Positions 22,598-34,025 of a stretch of 64,000 nucleotides of DNA are shown piece by piece. Numbering within the stretch: position 1 is the first letter of the stretch; every line of letters starts with the position of its first letter. The notes beneath the pieces were generated by a model. That model worked only from the letters and a program-made list of their open reading frames with translations. It had not been told where the DNA came from and did not search any database. Both the position numbers and the translations under genes were made by a program. This DNA is from Sabellastarte sp. h YS-2021 (lineage: Eukaryota > Annelida > Polychaeta > Sabellida > Sabellidae): positions 95,695,432 to 95,759,431 of the forward strand of contig OZ024933.1 in NCBI GenBank assembly GCA_964017235.1, read 5' to 3'.

Positions 22598-23611
22598 ATG
22601 AGGAAAGAGAAAGGAGGGAAGAGAGGAAGGAAAAAGATGGATGAGAGGGAGAAGGAAAGTCAAGTAGAGGAGAGGAGTGAGGTTATTACAGAAGAAGGAA
22701 GTGAGAGGAGAGAGGAGGAGGAGATTCAGGAAGATCCAGCTATTGGGGAAGCTGTGGCAGAAGAAGAAGAGAGGTGTGAGGAAGATCCGGAGTGCCATTC
22801 TTCAGCCAAGAGAGCCAGGGTGTGTGCCACTTTTACAGACAGCCAGGAAGTTTCCATTGTGGAATTTGTAAAGCTGCACCCTGAACTGTATGACAAGGAA
22901 CATTCACGTTTCCACGACAGGACCAGAAGAGAGGCTCTCTGGGCAGAAATATCTGCAGAACTCAAGCTCCAGCCCTTTGATGTGAGACGTTGGTTCGAGT
23001 CCCAGCGAACCCGTTATGGGAAGCTGTCTAAGCTCCAATCTGGCCAAGCCCCGAGGGAGATGACCAAGAGACAGTCCTGGGTGTACCAACAGATGGGTTT
23101 TCTTAAAACCCACATCAGAAGAAAGGGGGCCAATAGAAGTTCAGGTTTTGAGGCCAGTCCAAATACCAGCAGGCAGGACGAATCACGTGGCTCAACTACT
23201 GATACAGAACACCTCGAGTCCAGTGTCCTGAGGGAGAGGAGTCAGTCCATCATTACATCAATGCCCGTTTCAACTACAGACTCCAAGATTCTCGAACACT
23301 TTGAGCAGATGAGGACACTTATCTCTGGTTTTCTGCATCAGAAGTCAGACAGGCAGCCCTTCTTTGACTACGTGGCATCAGAGGCCGAAAAGATGACTCA
23401 AGAAGAATTCGAAGAATTAAAGGGCAAGATTTTTAGAGACATCAAAACTATTAAGAGTAACCGCAGACGTCAGCCACGGAGTCCCAGAGGGTCGGCCTAC
23501 TGCCAACAACCACTCCACAGGCGTCTAGTTCCACTCAAGCAGCAGCTAGCAGCAGTTTTGTGTACTATACACCAAGCCCCATTGGCTTCAGCAACCCAGC
23601 ATCTGTCCTAA
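22598..23611 (+). CDS. Harbinger-associated Myb/SANT-like DNA-binding protein, element 1
   Basis: ATG at 22598. Residues 1-75 are a Glu/Arg-rich charged segment. Residues about 79-150 form a Myb/SANT (MADF-like) domain with spaced aromatic residues (IVEFVKLHPELYDKEHSRF, EALWAEISAELKL, VRRWFESQRTRYGKLSKLQS). A linker follows (RRKGANRSS), then a helical block, KILEHFEQMRTLISGFL (about 230-246). In PIF/Harbinger elements the second protein binds the transposon ends and helps import the transposase. The readable frame stops at 23611. One extra G in the GGG at 23489-23491 would join it to a Gln/Ser/Pro-rich tail running at least to about 23800, just before the stem-loop at 23814. Two related, decayed copies lie at 54875-56551 (minus) and 62265-63765 (plus). 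Confidence 0.85.
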   Translation: MRKEKGGKRGRKKMDEREKESQVEERSEVITEEGSERREEEEIQEDPAIGEAVAEEEERCEEDPECHSSAKRARVCATFTDSQEVSIVEFVKLHPELYDKEHSRFHDRTRREALWAEISAELKLQPFDVRRWFESQRTRYGKLSKLQSGQAPREMTKRQSWVYQQMGFLKTHIRRKGANRSSGFEASPNTSRQDESRGSTTDTEHLESSVLRERSQSIITSMPVSTTDSKILEHFEQMRTLISGFLHQKSDRQPFFDYVASEAEKMTQEEFEELKGKIFRDIKTIKSNRRRQPRSPRGSAYCQQPLHRRLVPLKQQLAAVLCTIHQAPLASATQHLS

Positions 23612-23813
23612 CTGTACAGGACGAAGGGAGCAGACACAATCTGAGTGGAATCTTAAGCCAGCTACCAGATCTGACATCAACACAGATTGTCGAGCAGCCT
23701 CAGCAGCAGCAGCAACAACCACAGCAGCAGCTCTTTACTATCACCACTTCAGCACCGCCTCAACAGCAGCCTCATCAAGAGCCATCCAGTCAGGGCGGGT
23801 CTTTGACCTGCCA

Positions 23814-23829
23814 GGCCCTTTTCAGGGTT
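23814..23829 (+). promoter_or_regulatory. histone-like 3' stem-loop of the element 1 Myb gene
   Basis: GGCCCT-TTTC-AGGGTT: a 6-bp stem (two G-U pairs at the base) and UUUC loop, followed directly by ACCA and, 9 nt after the stem, by TCCAAAAACAATTAT. This matches the layout of replication-dependent histone mRNA ends. In the tail frame no stop precedes it; a TGA lies 7 nt upstream (23804) in another frame. Confidence 0.7.
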
Positions 23830-24584
23830 ACCAAATCTTCCAAAAACAATTATTCAGCTACATGTTATTCCAATCCCCCCCCCCCCCAAAAAAAAAAACA
23901 AAAAAGTTCAGTACAAATACTTATCACAAGAAAAAAAAAGTTCAAGTCCAACACCTACACCACCCCAAACATGAAACAAATAACCCATGGTACCACACAT
24001 AACAAAAAAGGCCACATAAAAAAAATAAAAATAACTCCCAATATGGCCATTAATCAGCCCATTTTAGAGTAAAATGCATGGGATAGTTTAAAATCTGTAA
24101 CTGAAAAGTCCAACACTTACACCTTTCCTAGAGTTAAAAGTGATTATTACATACTTGCCTACCCACAAACAGACAAACTCAATACCAAACATAACCCCCA
24201 AATAACAAACCCAGTAAGAAACCCAACATCCAACTACCAATAATAAACCCAACCCCAGTAACCACCAACCAAGAAACACAAAAGCCCAAAATTAAATAGA
24301 ACCCATGCCAACAAACTCACAAACTATTTTGCAAACACAATCCCCCATTATTGAAAGCAAAACTAGTTCCATGGTTATATTTTCCACATTTTTGTGATTA
24401 GAAGTGAAGATTTAAAATTGAAGATTTCCATGAAAACCTTTCTGCTACAAATAAATTTCTAAGCCATGAACAAAAAAAAATTGGTGAAATTATGATGTGG
24501 ATTTGAAAATATATAAAAAAATAATTCAATTTCGGATATTATGTGTGACTTTGTGTTTGGCTTTTGTTTAACAGTGGGTTTGTC

Positions 24585-24884
24585 TGTTTGTTGGGTGAGA
24601 AAGTTGTGTTTGTCTGTTTGTCCGTCTGAACAAGTTATGTTTGGCATGGGGGTTGTCTGTTTGTCCGTCTGTACAAGTTATGTTTGGCATGGGGTTTGTC
24701 TGTTTGTCCGTCTGAACAAGTTATGTTTGGCATGGGGGTTGTCTGTTTGTCCGTCTGAACAAGTTATGTTTGTCAATGGAGTTTGTCTGTTTGTCCGTCT
24801 GTACAAGTTATGTTTGGCATGGGGTCTGTCTGTTTGTCCGTCTCAACAAGTTATGTTTGGCATGGGGTTCGTCCGTCTGTAGCA
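24585..24884. repeat. about 43-bp tandem repeat between the convergent genes
   Basis: The unit TGTCTGTTTGTCCGTCTGAA / CAAGTTATGTTTGGCATGGG is repeated about seven times with small variations. It fills the gap between the two 3' ends in element 1. The plus-strand open frame over it is a by-product of the repeat. Confidence 0.85.
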
Positions 24885-24919
24885 AACATAGCTGATTAAT
24901 TGTTTTTGGAATAATTGGT

Positions 24920-24960
24920 AGTCCTGAAAAGGACTGTTATAGTTAGTCCTGAAAAGGACT
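24920..24960 (-). promoter_or_regulatory. two tandem histone-like 3' stem-loops of the element 1 transposase gene
   Basis: On the minus strand, AGTCCT-TTTC-AGGACT occurs twice (24960-24945 and 24935-24920), each a perfect 6-bp stem with UUUC loop. The first begins 17 nt after the transposase stop codon. The second is followed by ACCA and, 9 nt after the stem, by TCCAAAAACAATTAATCAGC. Size, loop, ACCA flank and spacing are those of histone pre-mRNA 3' ends. No AATAAA is needed to explain the 3' end, though this was not tested. Confidence 0.8.
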
Positions 24961-24977
24961 GGTTACTGCAGCAGGAC

Positions 24978-26211
24978 TTATATTCTGCCATCTTGCCAGG
25001 CCACTGCTCCCTCATTGTTGAAGTAGTCCTTCAGGTAATCCCTCTGTCTTTTGGCTTCTCTAGCAGGGTTTCTGTCTTGGCCACCACCAGCAGCACCCCC
25101 AATCAATCCACAATCATCAGGTACATCATCATCATCGTCCTCCCCAGGCTGCTGACCACCAGGTTGACCTTGATACTGGCTTCTCAGTATGTTGTGTAGA
25201 ACAACACAGGTCAAGACCACTTCCCTGACTGTTGCTGGGGGTAGTTCAATGGTTGTCCTCATCACCCTGAATCTTGACACAAGGATGCCAAAAGTGTTCT
25301 CCACCACTCTTCTACCCTTGAAATTCTATAATTGGCAATCCTTTCCTCTCTGGTTAACATCCTTCTGCCATAGAGTTTCATGAGCCAGGTCTTCAGGGCA
25401 AAAGCATCATCTGCCAGGATGAAGTAGGGGACATCTCTCTCACCCTGGGTTATAGGAGCTGGGTCAGGGAAGCCTATCCTGCCATCCTCAATCCTCCTCT
25501 TCAGCTGAGAGGCATTAAATATCTGGCCATCCGAGCAGGAGCCTTCAGTACCCACATCCACCCATCTAAACTTGTACTGTCCATCTACCAGGGCCAACAT
25601 CACAATGGAAAAGAATCCCTTGTAGTTGTGGTAGAGGGCTCCAGTGTTCTTGGGCTTCTTCAGGGCCACATGCTTCCCATCCAGAGCTCCCAGGGCATGT
25701 GGAACATTCCATCTGATCCTGAATTCCCTCTCCAGTTCTTTCCACTCATCTGGGGTTGTAGGACACTTCAGGTACTCCCTGGTGAACTCATCCTGGATGG
25801 CCCTGCAGACCTCTGGTATAAACTTGGAGATGGTGGATCTTCCAACCCTGAACTGACAGGACAATGATGTGTAGGACTCTCCAGTGGCCAGATATCTGAT
25901 GGTGAGGGCTAACTTCTCACCAACACTGATTGGTGCTCTGTAGTTGGTGGCCTGCCTGGCTAGGTGTGGTTCCAGTCTGGTCTTTATCATTTCAAAAAAT
26001 TCTGGGGTCATCCTCATGTAGTTGGTGAATCCTGGAATATCTGTGGCATAAAGATCAGCCATAATGTTGTGGTAGGCCCCCTCTCCTCTCTCTGTAGCAG
26101 CCATGGCCTGACCCACATATTGTGCCTTCTTCTAGGTCTCTGTATGGGTGCTGGTGGTGCTGGTGGTGCTGGTGGTGGTTGCTGTGGTCGACGTAAAAAA
26201 TGGAAATACAT
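24978..26211 (-). CDS. PIF/Harbinger (HARBI1-like) transposase, element 1, with two apparent frameshifts
   Basis: DDE nuclease that would excise and insert the element. From an ATG at 26211 the frame encodes a Pro-rich start, then WVRPWLLQREERG, a hallmark N-terminus of the family. The next frame (about 26080-25316) gives YHNIMADLYATDIPGF, a helix-turn-helix region (YTSLSCQFRVGRSTISKFI), first catalytic Asp in GALDGKHV, and WVDVGTEGSCSDGQIF containing the second Asp. The last frame gives VVENTFGILVSRF with the catalytic Glu, VLHNILR and an Asp-rich tail, with stop TAA at 24980-24978. The breaks fall in G runs on this strand (plus-strand CCCCC 26077-26081 and CCC 25315-25317); one extra G at each restores a continuous reading. 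They may be real mutations or sequence errors. Confidence 0.9.
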
Positions 26212-26330
26212 GATTATTTGTAACTGAATAAAAACCAAAAAAGCCCTAAGTTGTTGTTGAATCTGTCTTCCATTAAAAGGTGGCATCCTGCTGTGTTCCC
26301 AGAAAAGCAATGATGATTAGATCGCGAATT

Positions 26331-26342
26331 TTATATATATAT
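26331..26342 (-). promoter_or_regulatory. TATA box of the element 1 transposase gene
   Basis: On the minus strand TCTGGG is followed by TATATATATATAAAAT, about 120-130 bp upstream of the ATG at 26211. The TCTGGG-TATA pairing repeats that of the Myb-gene promoters. Confidence 0.6.
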
Positions 26343-26389
26343 ACCCAGAAAATCCAGCAACTTTGGAAAACAATAATCGGGGATCCTGG

Positions 26390-26650
26390 TCTGGGGAAGA
26401 CTGAGGAGGCCTGAGGACGCCTGAGGACGCTGGTAGTTAATCGTGGGTTAGTCGGGGCTTAGTCCCAGGAGGCCTGAGGTGTCCTGGGACCCAGTCGGTA
26501 TGTGTACGACAGGATCGTGGTTGAAACCGACCTGAAAACTGGCTTAGTCGGTTCTTAGTCCCAGACTAGTCGGGGACTGTCTGCGGCCGCCTGAGGCGTC
26601 CTGAGGCGTCCTGGGGACGATCTGTTCTTAATCCCAGACTTCAGTACCGA
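26390..26650. repeat. right subterminal GC-rich motif array, element 1
   Basis: Words such as GAGGCCTGAGGACGCCTGAG, CTTAGTCCCAGGAGGCC, GTCCTGGGACC and GCCTGAGGCGTCCTGAGGCG. Same vocabulary as the left array at 21960-22345. Confidence 0.75.
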
Positions 26651-26749
26651 CCCAGTATTCCCGCCCATTTTTGTTATTTTCCCACCGACTGTCCACGATT
26701 AAGGGTCGCCGACAGGATCGGGGCTTAATCTTTTGGTGGAACAGGGGCA

Positions 26750-28599
26750 TAGGGCCTATAGTAACAAGTGCGGTTTTTTTGTGAATATTCCAATAATTAT
26801 ATCATCTACGGATATGTTGTATACATCATTAGAAATATATTTTTGCAGTTTTTTTAAATTTTATTTATGTTAATTTTATTTATTTTGTATTATTATTTTT
26901 TTTTTGCATTCAAATGCATGAAGAAATGGAGGAGACATCGCAAGTTAAAATTGAAGTTTTTATGTTCACTGGTGATCCTGTATATAACTTCTTTTTTTTA
27001 ATATTTATTTAAATATGGATTTTCAAACTTTATTTATTAATCATGCAACACGATGGATATTAAAAGTAAACATCTCTCATTAAACACATATGAAAAAGTA
27101 TATCACTCATGAACATTAACAAAATAATAATGCTTCTGCTGCACAGTCCTATTATATATTATCATCTTCATTTGTGATACACATTTTCAGATATGTCATT
27201 CCGGACTTTTTCCTATAGCAGGTACTTAAAGGGTCCAACTGGTATCTCTGGACCATCCAAGGATAGATATGTATTTGACCATATTTGGATCTGGCCATGG
27301 GTCCTGGCTCCTGATACGGCTCTCTTAAATATCCAATATCCTGTAAAAATTTTCTGGTATAACTATGTCTACAGGTGCAATTGTTATCAGTGTGTTTTCA
27401 TTCAGTCATATTAATCACCTACACCATCCGCTTGTGATAACCTAACAAGTTTTCTATCAGACAGTGATAATTGTGTTTTGATTAAAAGAGATAATTTTGA
27501 CTTGGTAAAGCTTGAGGTACGTCAGAAAACCATTTAATCATTGTTAAACTAGACTAAGCTTCAACCACAAATTAATTTTATAGTGGTTTGTTATTATCGC
27601 CCAAATGAAGGGAGAAAATGGTGTACATTGTAATCTAAGAAAACCTGGCCATTTTATAGCAGCAAACAGTAAACACTATAGGTAGATCTAGTATTAAAAG
27701 TGACATATTAACCCAATGGGTCTGAAAAATAATCTCATCCGTGTAACTGTGTTTGTAAACTTTTTATTATTTGCACGACACTGTAATATAATTCTGCTCG
27801 AGTGGAGTAATTTTCAGTGTCTTACCGTATTTGTGTGACTGTTGTATAATATACTTCATCATTTTGCGCAGTGTGTTTTGCAAGTTATATATAATAATAC
27901 CATAGGTTATGTCACATTTTATAGAATACAGCTTTTAACAACTATGTTATTCATTCATCAACACAAATTATATATGCAGTGAGTTTACTTTATTTTGAAT
28001 TTGCACCAGTGAATAAATAGGGAGTTTCCTTTGTTATCATATTATAGTTCTACATTATTTTGTCTCGATTGTTCGTTTGCCAAGCAAGAAATTTTTTTTT
28101 TTTTCATGCATGAAAGATTTCTCAACTTGTTTATCAGGGACAAAGGCCATGAAAGAAAGAACTATGAAGGAAACCACAAATAGAACTGAATAAGGAAGTT
28201 TCAACAGACAGTCTCGCATTGATTCACAAATACATCATGTGACAAGTAGATTGTGTGCTTTTTCATCAAGGTGTCAAAGTTGAAACCTATGGAGGCCCAA
28301 TGTTTTAAATTTACACATGTTTATATTGTTATTCATTAAAGACAGAATTACAGGCCAAAATAATGCGTTTAGAGAGATAATCGTTTGTGTTTCAGATAAA
28401 GTATGTTTTATTTTGACCAGTTAAATTTTGGCAATGTAAGTACAGTATAGTCCATATTATGGTCCATTCACACTGGCACAGTGTGCTTCACGACCTTGTC
28501 CTTAAGATGCATTCTTTGCAAGCCTTGGGCTGGTATTTACCATTCGTGAGTTCATATCTGTCAAAGGGAAACTTCCTGCGTTCTTCATTTATTTAGGCT
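26750..28599. other. AT-rich spacer, no gene seen
   Basis: Short frames only (for example 27193-27414) with no recognisable content. No RNA gene found. Confidence 0.5.
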
Positions 28600-28837
28600 G
28601 GCCATGGTAGCGCAGTGGTAACACACTTGCTTCCCACCTATGAGGTTTTCAGGTTCAAACCCTGGACCTTAATGTGGGAAAGTTGGTAGTGGCTTAATTA
28701 CCAATGATCGGTTGTTTACAGTACAGAACCTTGACCTACTGAATGTACTGGTTTCTTCTGCCCACAAAACTACTCGTGATGTGACCTGTACAGTGTTCAA
28801 AGCAACGTAAAACCCCAAATAAATAAAATAAATAAAT
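28600..28837 (+). mobile_element. tRNA-derived SINE (main family), plus strand
   Basis: The head GGCCATGGTAGCGCAGTGGT is A-box-like and TCAGGTTCAAACCCTGG is B-box-like, about 45 nt apart. The body has GTACAGAACCTTGACC and the tail ACGTAAAACCCCAAATAAAT. Target-site duplication is unclear because both flanks are AT-rich. Confidence 0.85.
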
Positions 28838-28839
28838 CT

Positions 28840-30266
28840 TTTTTATTTGAGACCAGCATGTTTTCACATATATTTGTAAACACACCAAAACGACAAATAT
28901 GAATATTGATAATAAATACAATTATTTGCTATGCACTGAGTAAAACACACATATTTAATGTTTTACATATATTCAGAAGTTATGTATTAGTGTTTTAAGT
29001 ATTAAAACAGTTTATTTCATGGATTTTTATAGCCAAAGCACACATAGTCTACACATTGTTGCCATCACCCGTGACATCGTGTATTCGTTTGTAAATTATT
29101 AAAGTAATTTAAGTGACCGGAAGTGATCTTTTCTATTCAGTTCAGGTATTTTGTATAACTAAAATCATTACACCAAGTGATCTGACAAGGAAGACTGACC
29201 ACTTCGGTCATGATTTAAGTGATCGAAGTGATAACAATCAAATACATGTAATATTGTATCTTCTCTGGATATTGCATTTAAAAGCGAGATGCCCAAAAAG
29301 CAATCCTGCCCCTTTTCACTCCTCTGGTGTGTACATTTTAGTTTATCATGTGAAAGCTCATATAAGAGGTTTTTCAAATATTTTATTGTTTTGTTTACAA
29401 AGGGTTTTCCATTCTATGTTGTATGTGTCCTTGCCAGATATGAATCCAGTCTTATTAAACCTAATGGAAACTACTAAAATACGAAATGCATTCAACCACA
29501 AACATACCCCGGAGAGTAATATATTTTGTGCCTGTAATCAAAACAGTGTGATATAGGTATTTACAAGAGAGATAAAGAAAAGGGCAAAAGTAAGAAAACA
29601 TTGTAGGCTAATGTAAAAATACAAATGTAATGTGTGCATATTTACATATGCATTAGTATACAATACAGAGCTCATGTTCTGTAAATACTTACTTTTTATT
29701 CAATAAACTATTCAGTTGACTATCTCTTATCCACACCCCAATTATCTGAAAATCTGGCTTAACCAAACTTTTTTATCTGTCCATTATTTCCAGTTTACTC
29801 TGTCCGTTGTGTCAAACTTACTTATATTTTAAATAACTATATAAGCAAATATAATAAAGACTTAAATACATTGCAAATAAGCTTGACCTATAAATTGCCA
29901 TTATTAATTAACTAATTAAATATATACATGCATGTACATAGGTTAAGCCAGTGGTTAATTAATTTTGGTAAAAGTATTTTTTATCAATTTTATCAGTCAC
30001 ATAACAAAAGGCAGTTTATGGGATGAATGAAATGCTGCACACTATTTCATCAAGATTCTGTACTGTATACCTGTAAAACATACGATATTCTTCAGCTACT
30101 ATCATGTCTGTCACCCCAGTACATGGTTGATGTTTGAATCCTGGTCCCAGAATAGAGAGATTAACGTATTGCCACAACAATGCAACCACCTCCGAATAAA
30201 TTATGAGTATTTTTTCACACACAGCAATGTGTGTAATAGCAAATGAAGGTCAAGGTTGTATTTGAC
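28840..30266. other. spacer, no gene seen
   Basis: A 147-residue plus-strand frame (29113-29556) begins with GTG, shows no domain and is not called. AT-rich otherwise. Confidence 0.5.
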
Positions 30267-30275
30267 ATTGCTGTG

Positions 30276-30508
30276 TTTATTTATTTGGAATTTTACGTGG
30301 CTTTCAACTCTGTATATGTCATATCACAATGGGTAGTTTTGTGGGCAGAGGAAACCAGTACATACAGTTGGTAGAGGTTCTGTACTGTAAACTGCCGACC
30401 ATCGGTAAGAAACTACCAACTTTCCAACATAGGGTCCTGGGTTTGAACCGCTGACCTCAGAGGTGGGAGGCAAGTGTGTTACCATTACGCCACCGTGGTC
30501 CCTTTCAT
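30276..30508 (-). mobile_element. tRNA-derived SINE (main family), minus strand
   Basis: The tail (TTTATTTATTTGGAATTTTA) is at the left and the head (GCCACCGTGG on plus) at the right, with B box TTTGAACC on the plus strand near 30441. The 9-bp flanks ATTGCTGTG at 30267-30275 and 30509-30517 are a probable target-site duplication. Confidence 0.87.
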
Positions 30509-30879
30509 ATTGCTGTGATCATACTGGGGCAGGCCACCATGAGGTGGATTCAAAGTTTTCAAACCCTAGAATCAATGATGTGACAGTGTAGTTATCATTT
30601 ACCAAATAAGGTAAAACTAAAGCATCTGCTAAACTAAAGAGAAAATATGTTAAAACTAATTATTCCAACATACAAAAGAAAATTACCATCAAGCAACTAA
30701 GGACACCCTCTCCAAGTGTTAACTGTGGGCTTTTTATTCAGCAAGGATGAAATGGAATTATACATTTAACCTTCTTTGTCATCTTTAAATTGTTCAGCGT
30801 GATACCTATACATTGCTAGATTGTGATATACAAGTGAAACTTGGGGTTCAAGACCCTTGCAACCGTCAAAATCATATCA

Positions 30880-30962
30880 AGACTTCCACATGTTGACATG
30901 TGCTGGATTCGAACTCGTTACCACGGAGGTGAGAGTGGACACATTGTGACATCCTCACTTAG
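30880..30962 (-). mobile_element. possible second-family SINE head
   Basis: Reverse complement contains CTCACCTCCGTGGTAACGAG then TTCGAATCC, a good Pol III B box. A related plus-strand piece is near 33590 (CTCACCACCGTGGACGTGAG). It has no clear A box or tail, so confidence is low. Confidence 0.4.
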
Positions 30963-31111
30963 GCATGTTTCTTAAACAGAAAATAACACAAATTGTGAGG
31001 AATTAAGGGATCCAGGAATCTTGGTAATGTATCTTAGTGTATTATTTAATTCATCTGTAACAATGATTGATTTGCTTTAGATGGTTTCATCAGAGTATAC
31101 CTGAAACAAAG

Positions 31112-31183
31112 TAAAAAAATCATTGATTGATTGATTGATGGATTGTTTAGTTGATGGATTGATTGACTGACTGACTGACTTTC
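31112..31183. repeat. (ATTG)n / (ACTG)n microsatellite
   Basis: Runs of ATTGATTGATTG, then GGATTG and GACTGACTGACTG. Confidence 0.8.
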
Positions 31184-31225
31184 AACACATTTTATAGGTC
31201 GTATCACAAAGGGAGTTAATCAACA

Positions 31226-31460
31226 CGTGCCACGGTGGCAGAGTGGTAACACTCGTGCCTCCCACCTCTGAGGACGGGGTTCGATCCTCGGCATGGCCTC
31301 AAGTGGGAAAGCTGGTAGTTGCTTGCCATTGGTCGGCAGTTTACAGTACAGAACCCTAACAAACTGTATGTACTGGTTTCCTCTGCCCTTCCAACTACCC
31401 GTCGTGATATGACCTGTACAGTGTTGAAAGCGACGTAAAACCCCAAATAAATAAAAATAA
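31226..31460 (+). mobile_element. tRNA-derived SINE (main family), best preserved copy
   Basis: Starts CGTGCCACGGTGGCAGAGTG; A box TGGCAGAGTGG, B box GGTTCGATCCT. The body includes GGTAGTTGCTTGCCATTGGT and TGTACTGGTTTCCTCTGCCC. It ends GCGACGTAAAACCCCAAATA then (AAAT)n. Flanked by the 8-bp duplication AATCAACA (31218-31225 and 31461-31468). Good reference copy for the family, about 235 bp. Confidence 0.93.
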
Positions 31461-31647
31461 AATCAACATACCCCCGTATTCTTGCACATAAATTTGGACT
31501 GTTTACATGTTATCCAAGTATATTTGTGAAATATATTTAAGTGGGAATATTATAAATAAAGTAAACACCTCAGTAAAACAGACTAACTTAATTCTGAAAT
31601 TCTACATTCAGCTTCATTAAATTATAAAATTTAATTGTTACTGTATA

Positions 31648-31745
31648 ATTATTTATTTGTTTATTTACCTATTTATTTATTTATTTACATATTTACCCAT
31701 TTATTTACCTATTTATTTTTAATTATTTAATTTATTTATTTTTGC
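31648..31745. repeat. (TTTA)n microsatellite-like tract
   Basis: Imperfect ATTTATTTATTTAC units over about 100 bp. Confidence 0.8.
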
Positions 31746-31749
31746 TATT

Positions 31750-34020
31750 GATATTAGCCAAATTCGACTAGAACTACTGAGGTGTATGAAAGTATCAATA
31801 TTATTACCCAGTATAGAATTCTAGGTCTTTGACACAACCCGTTTACAAACATCATCGATTTCTAGAAGTGTGTAATGCAATTCCATTCACAAATGCGAGA
31901 CCATATATCAGATATCCCATTAAAAAAGAATCTCTGGGTGGTGCTACCAGTTACAGTAAATTTGTCATATTTGGCGTGTCATCTAAATTAGATTGTTTAA
32001 TGTTTTATCATTTTAAACAAACCCAGAAGAAGGGTATAGATGGAATTCACAAATTAGGCGTACGATGTGAGTCGCATATGTGTAGACAGACGCTTAGTCT
32101 CTCAAAATAAAGCTAAAGTTAATTTATTAATCTCCATATTGTCAGGTTAATGATAATGAAATTATTGTAGGAAATATATAGAAATATTATTTTTTTTCAG
32201 TAATTAAACTTACCCGGGTGTATAATTTATGGGTTTACTGTAACACTAACACATGAAAACCTGTTAGGGTGGAAAATCGATCAATCGTTATTCCATTAAC
32301 TCTCTCACTAATCTATTTATCGACCGACCTTAAACCTATAAAATATATCCTCACTATTTCATTAAACCTAAGTCCAATAGTCTTTGCATGTTAGAAAATA
32401 AACAAAATTGAAACATATCATTCCACTGAATACATCTTTGCAAGGATAAATTAGAAATTAATAAAGAAAGGAATTTTAATGCAGTGAAATTGTCTGCAAA
32501 ATAACAGTTATATTTAAGGGGAAAAATATGAATGCATATCCTTCAATATAAGTTTGACAAAGTGGCAGAATTTTTTTTCAGTGTACCTTAAATGATCTAA
32601 TTTCACGCTCTGTGAACCCTGAATAGCAAAATCGTGTACTTATATCATATGCAATTCTTTGTAAACATAATACCTTTATATAACTTTGTATTCACCAACT
32701 ATATCGTGTTATTTATATACACTACCTCAAGTGTTGAATTATATGGTGGTTTTTATTTTATAAATTTATAACATTTTTTTACTTAAAGCTTTATTTAACC
32801 TGGTTTTCACGAGAGAATAGCCTTTATAAAATGCATAATCTTTCTCCGAGGGAAAGTTTGTGAAGATATTTTGAGGTTGCAATGTAAATAATATATACAT
32901 AATATGTTTTGTGTGAGGTAAATAACTTATAAAGTATATCTGTTTTTGTTGACTTTTATCACTCAAGAGTTAGTAGTTACAACTGGTGTCTTGGAAAAGA
33001 AGATTCAGTAACAAACACACAAGTGGAGATTATATTTTTGTTAATATAATGACAATTGGTGTGTTTTTAGAAAAAAGGATACTATAGGTGTGGATAGTGT
33101 GTATGTTGTTGTTTATTTTGTTGTTTAAAGTTGTTCAGCACACGAGAGAAAGTTGTAATTACAAGAATGCATCACAGACGGGACAACTATTTGAATGCAG
33201 ATATGTAAATCTGCATTGAAAGTGGATTTCTTCCAAATAAGGTAATTACCTCACAGGGGTATAAGGTTTTTCTTTTTTCTTTCTTTCTTTTTTCTTTTTT
33301 TTTTTTTTTTTGGTCTGTTTTATTTTTGTGGGATGGATTTAGCGAGTGATCTCTCTTTTTTGAGAAATGTGGGAATACCAAATGTTTTAACAGAAGATAC
33401 CCATTTTTTTCATAGAGTTTGTGATATCCACTTCAGCTTGATGTTATTTTGTCTTACCCATTGACAAAAAAAGTCTTTTACATTTGCTTGTCTTGCTTAG
33501 TCTTCCAGAAGCCACCCAAGCAATGAAATAGGGACGTTATGGTGACATTGTTATGGCGTTAAGGTAATTAAGATTTTTGAAATGATTGCTTGATTCTCAC
33601 CACCGTGGACGTGAGTTCAAACACAATATGTTGGAATCAGTCAGAGCTTGTCATGACACCATGGTTGTTGAAAGAGAAATCCCAACATTGCTTTGTAAGT
33701 TTGGTGAATGATTAGTCTGGCCCCTGCAGTTGTGGGACAAAATTGTAATCATCTTGAAAATGGTATTTATCCTATTAAAAGTCAGATGATCCTCTGATCC
33801 ATGATAGTGCTGCTATACCTGTAGATCATATGATACACTGGTCTAACATTGTGCAGTACGGGTCATAACACATACGGACCCTACGACCTTTTGTGGAATT
33901 TTTGGCTGTGGCCAGTTTGTGGGGGAAGTGGATCTTTGCAAGGGCATTTCACTTACAGAGCAAGTAAATGTTGTGGCCTGTCTGCATGTAATTTATCTAC
34001 GACCACTCAGAAAAATAATT
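31750..34020. other. spacer, no gene seen
   Basis: AT-rich. A T-rich run with CTTT units lies at 33266-33312. A weak tRNA-like stretch (CTCACCACCGTGGACGTGAG then TTCAAAC) near 33597 matches the possible second SINE family. No coding frame is supported. Confidence 0.5.
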
Positions 34021-34025
34021 TACAG

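Larger units (their letters stand above)
21803..26743. mobile_element. PIF/Harbinger DNA transposon, element 1 (4.94 kb)
   Basis: The terminal inverted repeats begin TGTTCCACCA (21803-21812) and end TGGTGGAACA (26734-26743). They are flanked by GGG on both sides (21800-21802 and 26744-26746), compatible with the 3-bp duplication of the superfamily but of low information content. Inside are a plus-strand Myb/SANT-like gene and a minus-strand DDE transposase converging on each other, the classic two-gene plan. Both ends carry GC-rich motif arrays, each gene has a TATA box, and both genes end in histone-like stem-loops. The three frame breaks found are each compatible with a single missing G in a G run, so the real element may be intact. 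Confidence 0.93.

Noticed and set aside
24541-24882. 113-residue open frame rich in LSVCPSEQVMFG
   Set aside because: It is produced by the 43-bp tandem repeat between the transposon genes.
29113-29556. 147-residue plus-strand frame
   Set aside because: It starts with GTG, has no recognisable domain, no splice context and AT-rich random composition.
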